Shown here: one piece after another, positions 55,527-61,623 of the stretch
How the letters are laid out: the number at the start of each line of letters is the position of its first letter
Numbering within the stretch: position 1 is the stretch's first letter
Assembly (NCBI RefSeq): GCF_026191355.1
Contig: NZ_JAPHOQ010000016.1
Span: forward strand, 36,561-100,560
Reading direction: 5' to 3'
DNA: 64,000 nucleotides
Origin: Legionella sheltonii
Lineage (GTDB): Bacteria; Pseudomonadota; Gammaproteobacteria; Legionellales; Legionellaceae
Notes under the pieces: model-generated
Databases searched by the model: none
Told to the model about the DNA's origin: nothing
What the model saw: the letters and a program-made list of their open reading frames with translations, nothing else
Translations under genes and position numbers: made by a program

Positions 55527-55721
55527 ATGTTTCAGTGGTTTTTTAGATTGCTTTTAGTCATTTCAGGATCAATTGCGAGCTGGTTCGTGGCACATGATGA
55601 GCTCAAGTTTCCTATTGTTCAAATGGTGATTGCCGTCATTTTATTTACTCTTTTTATTGGGATTATTGCTTTTTGGCCTGAATTAAAAAATTGGTTGAAG
55701 CGAATTAGAAAAGATCATTAA
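55527..55721 (+). CDS. Small membrane protein
   Basis: Not recognised. From ATG 55527 the product is 64 residues with two hydrophobic helices (FRLLLVISGSIASWFVA and VQMVIAVILFTLFIGIIAFW) and a basic C terminus (KRIRKDH). GGAG eight bases upstream supports this start; the longer frame to 55386 crosses a repeat. No relation to ackA is evident. An IS5-type element begins 112 bases downstream. Confidence 0.6.
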   Translation: MFQWFFRLLLVISGSIASWFVAHDELKFPIVQMVIAVILFTLFIGIIAFWPELKNWLKRIRKDH

Positions 55722-55833
55722 TTGAAAAAGGTGATATGAAATCTAGTTTTCAAAATCGCCCATATCCATCAATTCATGTTAAATGAAATCTGATCATTAT
55801 AGTTTGCACGTTTTTATAAAAGGGATTAATTTA

Positions 55834-55892
55834 GGGCGTGTTGCCAATTTATCCCCACCGGCTACGTGCCGCGACGTGTTCGCGGCATCCAG
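55834..55892 (+). repeat. Left terminal inverted repeat of the IS5-type element
   Basis: It starts GGGCGTGTTGCCAATTTATC and continues through CCCACCGGCTACGTGCCGCG into the hairpin arm TTCGCGGCATCCAG. It is the inverted partner of 57118-57174, with about five mismatches. Confidence 0.85.
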
Positions 55893-56000
55893 GAAATGGT
55901 CAAGTTAAAGATGAACTTAATTCATTGCTCTAATCGATTGATGAATAAGAGCAAACTCATAATATATCGATTTCAATATCAAGTATAAAACGAGTTTGCA

Positions 56001-56750
56001 ATGGCTAGACTGATGCTCCGTGATGAGCTATGGTCTAAGCTAAAGGAGATAATGCTACAACATCAGATATATGACAAACCTAATCTTCGTATGATGGTTG
56101 AGGCAATGTTATATCGCATGCGTGTAGGCTGCCCTTGGCGAGACCTACCTAAAGAGTTTGGATTTTGGAATTCTGCCTATCAACAATTCAATCGTTGGTC
56201 CTCAAAGAACAAGTTGATGATGATTTTCAAAGCGCTCATACAACATCCTGCTCTTGAATGGGAATTTATTGATGGCCGTATCGTTCGTGCCCATCAACAT
56301 AGCTCAGGCGGCATAGGAAAGAAACATCAAGCAATAGGGAAATCCGTTGGTGGTAATACAACAAAAATTCATAGGGCAGTTGATGCTTGCGGCCTTCCGA
56401 TTGAATTTCAATTGACTGGCGGAGAGGTACATGATGCTAAAGCAGCTTCAGGTCTCATTGAAACACTCCCTAAAGCTGATTACACCATTGCAGACAAAGG
56501 ATATGATAGCGAGGAAATTCGAGATCAGATTAGGCAAAAATCATCTACTCCAATGATTCCTCGGAAGACGAACTCTAAAACTGGGAATGCTGATATTGAT
56601 TGGGGTCTATACAAATATCGTCATCTAGTTGAAAACGTATTTGCGCGACTTAAACATTTTCGAGCTGTTGCCACAAGATATGATAAATTGAAGAGAAATG
56701 ATGCGTCAATGCTCGCAATGGCTTGTTCCTATATTTGGCTACCAATGTAA
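56001..56750 (+). CDS. IS5-family DDE transposase
   Basis: A 249-residue single-frame transposase. The N-terminal domain (LRMMVEAMLYRMRVGCPWRD, then FGFWNSAYQQFNRW) is the insertion-element helix region typical of IS5. The RNase H-like catalytic domain shows D91 in FIDGRIV, D165 in TIADKGYDSEE and E211 in RHLVENVFARLKHFRAVATR with the YREK-like spacing. All three DDE residues are present, so the protein may be active. It lies on the same strand as the passenger gene, 64 bases upstream of it. Confidence 0.9.
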   Translation: MARLMLRDELWSKLKEIMLQHQIYDKPNLRMMVEAMLYRMRVGCPWRDLPKEFGFWNSAYQQFNRWSSKNKLMMIFKALIQHPALEWEFIDGRIVRAHQHSSGGIGKKHQAIGKSVGGNTTKIHRAVDACGLPIEFQLTGGEVHDAKAASGLIETLPKADYTIADKGYDSEEIRDQIRQKSSTPMIPRKTNSKTGNADIDWGLYKYRHLVENVFARLKHFRAVATRYDKLKRNDASMLAMACSYIWLPM

Positions 56751-56814
56751 TCAGTGAAATTTAGGTGATATCATCGCATTGAGTCCAACACTCTGAGCAA
56801 AACAAGGAAGCCAA

Positions 56815-57105
56815 ATGAAGTCATTTTATGTCTATATTATGGCAAGCAAGCGAAATGGTACACTATACGCTGGTTCAACATCCGATTTAATTAAACGAGT
56901 ATGGGAACATAAAAACAACCTGATTCCGGGATTTACAGCTAAGTACAATGTACATATATTGGTTTATTATGAGGTTCATGAAACCTATATAGAAGCTGCT
57001 CGACGTGAAAAGCGATTCAAAAATTGGCCCAGGCAGTGGAAGTTACATTTGATTGAGAACCTAAATACAGAATGGCATGATCTTTATGAAGAAATTTGCC
57101 ACTGA
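56815..57105 (+). CDS. GIY-YIG nuclease-like protein inside the IS element
   Basis: A 96-residue GIY-YIG endonuclease domain. YVYIM (residues 5-9) and YAG (18-20) form the GIY and YIG elements, followed by R28 in IKRVWEHK and the conserved EAARREKRFKNWPRQWK near 60-76, which is typical of the stand-alone UPF0213-like group. It ends at WHDLYEEI. Its position between the transposase and the right inverted repeat means it would move with the element. It might help transposition or maintain the palindromic ends; both ideas are inference. Confidence 0.82.
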   Translation: MKSFYVYIMASKRNGTLYAGSTSDLIKRVWEHKNNLIPGFTAKYNVHILVYYEVHETYIEAARREKRFKNWPRQWKLHLIENLNTEWHDLYEEICH

Positions 57106-57117
57106 TTAAGATCGGCT

Positions 57118-57174
57118 GGTTGCCGCGAACACGTCGCGGCACGTAGGCGGTGGGGATGAATTGTCAACACGCCC
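57118..57174 (-). repeat. Right terminal inverted repeat of the IS5-type element
   Basis: Reading inward on the minus strand it starts GGGCGTGTTGACAATTCATC and includes the hairpin GCCGCGACGTGTTCGCGGC. It begins 13 bases after the GIY-YIG stop. Confidence 0.85.
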
Positions 57175-57208
57175 TATTGAAAATAATAAATAAATTTAGG
57201 AGAAATTA

Positions 57209-57583
57209 ATGAAAAAACAACATTCACAGGGATTTTTGACACTAATCGCCGAAACTAAAAATCATATCAAAGAAATCACACCCAAAGCTTTAAAAGAAAA
57301 AATTGAATCAAAAGAACCCATGTTTCTTATAGATGTACGTGAACTTAATGAATGGGAAACAGGGTATATTCCAACTGCAATACACTTAAGTAAGGGCATT
57401 ATTGAGCGAGATATTGAAAAGAAAATTCCTAATTTAAATGATCAAATTGTTGTTTACTGTAGTGGGGGGTTTCGATGTGCGCTGGTTGCCGACAATTTAC
57501 AAAAAATGGGGTATACCAATGTTTATTCATTAGATACTGGATTGCAAGGTTGGCTTGATGAAGGGTATTCGATACAAAAATGA
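57209..57583 (+). CDS. Rhodanese-domain sulfurtransferase
   Basis: A 124-residue single-domain rhodanese. It has MFLIDVRELNEWETGYIPTA near residues 38-57, the active-site loop YCSGGFRCA near 87 with the catalytic cysteine, and GLQGWLDEGY at the end. Such proteins carry persulfide sulfur in the cytoplasm. The start has GGAG seven bases upstream. The IS5-type element ends 34 bases before the ATG, so transcription may now come from within or beyond the IS. Confidence 0.88.
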   Translation: MKKQHSQGFLTLIAETKNHIKEITPKALKEKIESKEPMFLIDVRELNEWETGYIPTAIHLSKGIIERDIEKKIPNLNDQIVVYCSGGFRCALVADNLQKMGYTNVYSLDTGLQGWLDEGYSIQK

Positions 57584-57886
57584 ATTTTTTGAATCTTTTT
57601 CTCTCATCACGATCGAAAATTCTCGCCTCTCCTCTCTTAAACCGGTTCATAGTTTTGAGCCTTTATAAGCTCAAGATTGGAGAGGGAAGGTGAGGTGGAA
57701 TATTCACAGCGTAAGATTACGATTGATAAAATTCGCCATTAAGGTATCTTGGGAAACAGTTAGGCTTCTTTAAATAGCAACCTTGGGAAAGAGGATTTAC
57801 TTAAGCAAAACATGCTCCTCCCCGTTTCCAAAAAATCACGTTCGATGCTTGAGTTCAGTAACAATACGATTTTAGAAGAAGCTTGT
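57584..57886. other. Intergenic region with nested inverted repeats
   Basis: The 303-base gap between the convergent rhodanese and membrane-protein genes holds TTGAGC/GCTCAA around CTTTATAA. It is flanked by CCTCTCCTCTC and GAGAGGGAAGG (about 57631-57690), which can form an outer stem. It may act as a bidirectional terminator. No gene is seen. Confidence 0.4.
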
Positions 57887-58879
57887 TTAATAAGAACGTA
57901 TTTTTGCAGTTCCAGCATTCATAAAGTGAATCGTATAAGTATTATTCCAATGCCAATGTGTTCTCTGACTTGTTGTAATAACAAAGGAATCAACTTTTTT
58001 GGCATCTAATTTATCATTCTTCTCGTAGAGCATAGAAAATTCGACTGTATTTTCAATGAGTGGCGTGAGAAGAAAAGCCGATTTTGCCATGTTTGCAACT
58101 AGTCTATAGCGTTTTGTTGTGCCATTTCTTAAATTTAAACTAATAAATAATTGCTGTGGTTTGAAGAAAATGGTAGCTAAAGTTCCCCAAATTGTCGGTT
58201 TCAAATCAATCGCAACAAAGAGTAGCTGACTCTTGGGTAAGGGAACCTGCTCACCTAGGGTATGGGTTTCGCTTTTTAATAAAGACAAGTTGACTTGATG
58301 AGGGTATTTTTTTTTATGGAGAAATAGGAAATTTCGGATTAAATGAGTCGGTTGATAATTGACTAACAATAAAGGCCAACTTGCGCCATCTTCCAAAGAG
58401 GGGATGCGTTGGTCAATGGGTTGTATTTTAAAAATAATATTATCAGGCTTATTTTTGCCTTGAAGATGTTTTTTATTATCTTTAGCTAAATTTTGATTGA
58501 AGACAGAATAACTTTGAAATACGGGACGTGGTGACCAACGGTTTTGTGACGAGATTAAATAAGTTTGATCATATGAGTAAATATCAGTCGTCCCGGGTAA
58601 AACAGGGAAGGCTGCTTGCTCACGTAAAAAATCCATAGTGAAAATAAAATTTTTTTTAAGCCAATAAGGATCTTGTATTCTGCTTTTTAGGCCATGCCAT
58701 GCTGAAGAGTAGGAGGAGATGAAGTTATTTCGGATTGATATGCTGGTATAGTGGCTATTAATATAATACCAGCTACTTAATGAGATAAAAATGAGTAGAA
58801 GACTCACTCTGAAATTCAAAATAAAGGGTAAAAATAGTGTTGCCAATAAAATAGAAGTCCCAGTGTAACCCCCCCATAT

Positions 58880-59725
58880 TTAGTGGCAACCTAAATTAGA
58901 GTTCATTGCCTTATTTTTTGCCAGATATTCCCACGGTGTTAAATCATTTAGCGAATCATGCGGTCTCTCGTCGTTATACTCCTTTATCCAACTTTCTGTC
59001 AGCTCTCTAACTTCTTGTAAATTTTTAAACGCGTACATATTCAATATCTCTGTGCGGTAAGTTCTATTGAATCGCTCAATAAATGAATTTTGCGTTGGTT
59101 TACCTGGCTTAATAAATTCTAAAGCCACTTGATGCTTTTCAGCCCAGTCTGCTAATGTGCTTGAGATAAATTCAGGACCATTATCCATGCGTAATTTAGC
59201 GGGAAAACCTCGCCATGCTACAACACGCTCTAATACTCGAACCACTCGCTGAGCAGGCAAACTTAAATCGATTTCGATAGCCAACACCTCACGGTTAAAA
59301 TCATCTACTATGTTAAATGTTCTGAAGCGTCGGCCACACATCAAAGCATCACACATAAAATCCATAGACCAACACTGATTGATGGATGCTGGCACACTCA
59401 AAGGGGTAGGTGAGCGATTAGGAAGCCGTTTTTTGCCTTCACGACGCATATTAAGCTTCAACTCACGATACACTCGATAAACACGTTTATGATTCCATCT
59501 ATGTCCCTGGCGGCGTAACACTTTAAGCAATTTACTAAAGCCATATGCCGGATAGCGTTCGGATGATGCCTGCAGTGCCACGATTACATCTTCATCAGAT
59601 TGGCTATCCGGTTTGTATCGATAAACCGAGTCACTAATACCTACAACCTTACACGCATGACGTAAACTCACAGCATGAGTATTCACTGCATAATCAACCA
59701 GCTCCCGTCTCACAGACGGCTTCAC
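58880..59725 (-). CDS. IS3-family transposase OrfB (integrase core)
   Basis: A 281-residue catalytic part of the IS3 transposase. It has an HTH_21-like region (ASSERYPAYGFSKLLKVLRR, RWNHKRVYRVYRELKLN) and the rve integrase core with D122 in QCWSMDFM, D181 in LRMDNGPEF and E217 in FIERFNRTYR. It is probably made as an OrfAB fusion by -1 frameshifting on the A-AAA-AAG run at the end of orfA (59728-59735). A separate GTG start at 59725 is also possible. All catalytic residues are intact. Confidence 0.92.
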   Translation of the reverse strand: MKPSVRRELVDYAVNTHAVSLRHACKVVGISDSVYRYKPDSQSDEDVIVALQASSERYPAYGFSKLLKVLRRQGHRWNHKRVYRVYRELKLNMRREGKKRLPNRSPTPLSVPASINQCWSMDFMCDALMCGRRFRTFNIVDDFNREVLAIEIDLSLPAQRVVRVLERVVAWRGFPAKLRMDNGPEFISSTLADWAEKHQVALEFIKPGKPTQNSFIERFNRTYRTEILNMYAFKNLQEVRELTESWIKEYNDERPHDSLNDLTPWEYLAKNKAMNSNLGCH

Positions 59726-60003
59726 AGCTTTTTTTCAACAATATCCTTCAGGATTTTGTGATCAAGACTTAGCTCAGCATACATTTGCTTTAGACGACGG
59801 TTCTCTTCTTCAAGCTCTTTTAGACGTTTTACGTCGGATGCCTCCATACCACCATATTTTGCTTTCCAATTGTAATAGGTTGCATCTGAAATCCCATATT
59901 CACGACAAATTTCTTTTACCAGCCGACCTGCTTCGACTTCTTTTAGAATTTTTACAATTTGTGTTTCTGTATAACGTGATTTTTTCATTTTTGTTCTCCT
60001 CAA
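59722..60003 (-). CDS. IS3-family transposase OrfA (DNA-binding)
   Basis: A 93-residue HTH protein with RYTETQIVKILKEVEAGRLV near residues 10-29, ICREYGISDATYYNWKAKYGG and a C-terminal leucine-zipper-like EEENRRLKQMYAELSLDHK. It binds the IS ends and regulates OrfAB. Its end overlaps orfB by four bases, and the slippery AAAAAAAG at 59728-59735 fits programmed -1 frameshifting. Confidence 0.92.
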   Translation of the reverse strand: MRRTKMKKSRYTETQIVKILKEVEAGRLVKEICREYGISDATYYNWKAKYGGMEASDVKRLKELEEENRRLKQMYAELSLDHKILKDIVEKKL

Positions 60004-61127
60004 ACATAGTTTAACTTGGAGAACTCTAATTAGATATGCACCTATTTTACGGGAGGCTTACACCAGGTATAAAGGCGTGACCTAAATGACGAGTAAAACC
60101 TGTTTTAAAGGAAACAAATAAAAACGCAAAATAAATTCCCAGCAAGAATATTTTAGCGGCAGCAGGTATTTGTTTTTGGGATGAAATAGCCAGGAAAATT
60201 AATAAGCAAGTAATTAAAAACACAATCACTTCATTCATATTTCCATCTGTGGACATTGCTTCAGTAAAACTTGAGGCAATACGCAGTGTGCTTGTGAGAT
60301 AATCAGGTAAAGAAGCGAGTGGTTGTCCTGCTGCAAGCCAAAACGTAGTCATCGAGATTACAGGAGAGGCAAGACATATCAATGCCATTTTTGTTTTATT
60401 CTGGGTGCAAAAAAAGCTGAAGCACAAAAAAAGCACAAGAATGCATAGGATGAGCATAGACCCCTTAATTAGTGCAAGTAAGCCAAATGGGGTAAATAGA
60501 AAAAAAACCAGCAATAAAAGAGAGTTATTTGTAAGCCTATCTCCATTTTCTGGAGAAATGATCCAGAAGCTCATTAACCCTGCAAGTAATGGATAGGAAA
60601 AAAATAATGAGTCTCGAGCGTATATCATGCCTAAAAGGGGGACGCAATATATGAGAAACCAGTACCATCGCCTTCCTTTCATTAAAAAAAGAAGGCAGAT
60701 CCACAAAGATACAGCTAAGCCAGTACACCCTAAAATCATTAGGAAATCCGTAGCGGGGTGATAAGCTTTTGTGTAAAGAGACGAATAGGGGCCGAGCGTA
60801 AAAATTATTTCCCGACCAAATGCTAATCCTTGAGCAACCGCTTGATTTAAACCAAGAGCCCAAGAAGGATCAATCCCTGGAGCTGGCATTTTAGGGGAAA
60901 AAGGAATGAAAATGCACATGATAGTCAGTAACAGCATCAGCTTGCATAGAAAATCAAAAAACACATTTGTTTTTTTGAGTACAATTATTTTTGATGTATT
61001 ACTCAACGTACGCTTCCATAACTTTAATTTTACGTAGTGTAGCTTATTTTTTTATTAGAGAGTAAATTGAAGAATAGGTGATTACCTTAAATGTTAAGAG
61101 TATTTGCTGAATCTTTAGTGAAAAGTA

Positions 61128-61266
61128 TTATGGCGTAACGACTGCAGTTTCCTCTTGAGTCTTAAGTTGCTCATTATCACTGACCAAACTAATAGCACGA
61201 TTTATATGGATCAAAGCATCTTGTAATACTGTATCTGTTTTACCCAGAGAAGCGGGAAAAAATACA
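61128..61266 (-). pseudogene. Possible C-terminal gene remnant
   Basis: A minus-strand frame of about 45 codons between stops reads FPASLGKTDTVLQDALIHIN, then RAISLVSDNEQLKTQEETAV, and ends VTP. It looks like protein sequence by composition but has no start codon and no recognised family. It may be the tail of a deleted gene. An alternative is a chance open frame. Confidence 0.3.
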
Positions 61267-61489
61267 CTAGAAACTAATTTTCTATTTTTATGTATATTAA
61301 AATATTTTATTGCTTTTATTATACAGATTGATCGTTAAGTAATAATTAATGGTTTTCATGGCTCAATTTGGCATTTGGATGTTTTGGTTGAAGAGCACTT
61401 TATTAGTGTGGGATTTTATGAGTGAACAGCATCGAATAATGGTTTTATTGTAGTCCAGTAGTCTGGATTGGTCTTCGTGACTAAATCGT

Positions 61490-61605
61490 CTACTCGAGTT
61501 TAATGAGTGATCTACCATCACAATACAGTGCTATAACATGGAGATCTTTCGTGAGTTTAGGATGATGCTCAGCCGGGTTGCGCCTAGGCTAATTGCTGTG
61601 GGTTA
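61490..61605. repeat. Degenerate intergenic palindromic repeat
   Basis: TACTCGAGTTTAATGAGTGATCTACC, ATACAGTGCTATAACATGGAGATC and GTGAGTTTAGGATGATG form a decayed copy of the repeat family at 9215-9350. The later AGCCGGGTTGCGCCTAGGCTAATTGCTG resembles the CCCGGATTAG type. Confidence 0.4.
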
Positions 61606-61623
61606 TAAAATTTGTTCCAAAAA

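Larger units (their letters stand above)
55834..57174 (+). mobile_element. IS5-type insertion sequence with a passenger GIY-YIG gene
   Basis: A 1341-base element bounded by inverted repeats of about 57 bases. Both ends begin GGGCGTGTTG and contain ATCCCCACCG and the hairpin GCCGCGA-CGTGT-TCGCGGC. Left and right ends differ at only a handful of positions. It is flanked by TA on both sides (55832-55833 and 57175-57176), consistent with the TA duplication of some IS5-family groups. Inside are a complete DDE transposase and a GIY-YIG nuclease gene. It lies 34 bases before the rhodanese gene and may cut that gene off from an upstream promoter. Confidence 0.78.
58864..60062 (-). mobile_element. IS3-family (IS407-like) insertion sequence
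   Basis: A 1199-base element with ends TGTAA.CC.CCC.TA and imperfect inverted repeats of about 41 bases: both ends include CCC, TAATTAGAG or TAAATTAGAG, and TTC. The flanking 4-base direct repeat CCAG (58860-58863 and 60063-60066) is the expected target duplication of the IS407 subgroup. It carries overlapping orfA and orfB frames. It disrupts the membrane-protein gene and lies in the same orientation. Confidence 0.92.
57887..61006 (-). pseudogene. Multi-pass membrane protein gene split by an IS3-type element
   Basis: The two 319-residue frames on either side of the IS are halves of one gene. The N-terminal half starts at TTG 61006 (GGAAG six bases upstream) and has many hydrophobic helices with PGIDPSWALGLNQAVAQGLA and FTLGPYSSLY near residues 43-78. 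The C-terminal half (57887-58859) has a first helix, then a large soluble domain. Removing the IS and one copy of the CCAG duplication joins HAFIPG to TSILLATLFLPF in frame and gives 1917 bases, exactly 639 codons. The intact 638-residue protein resembles conserved multi-pass proteins of unknown function with a DPSW motif. As it stands the gene is interrupted. Confidence 0.85.
61007..61623. other. Long intergenic region
   Basis: A 617-base gap between the split membrane-protein gene and the copper oxidase. It holds the minus-strand frame remnant at 61128-61266, an AT-rich stretch near 61270-61360, and a palindromic repeat relative near 61490-61600. No RNA gene was recognised. Confidence 0.5.
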
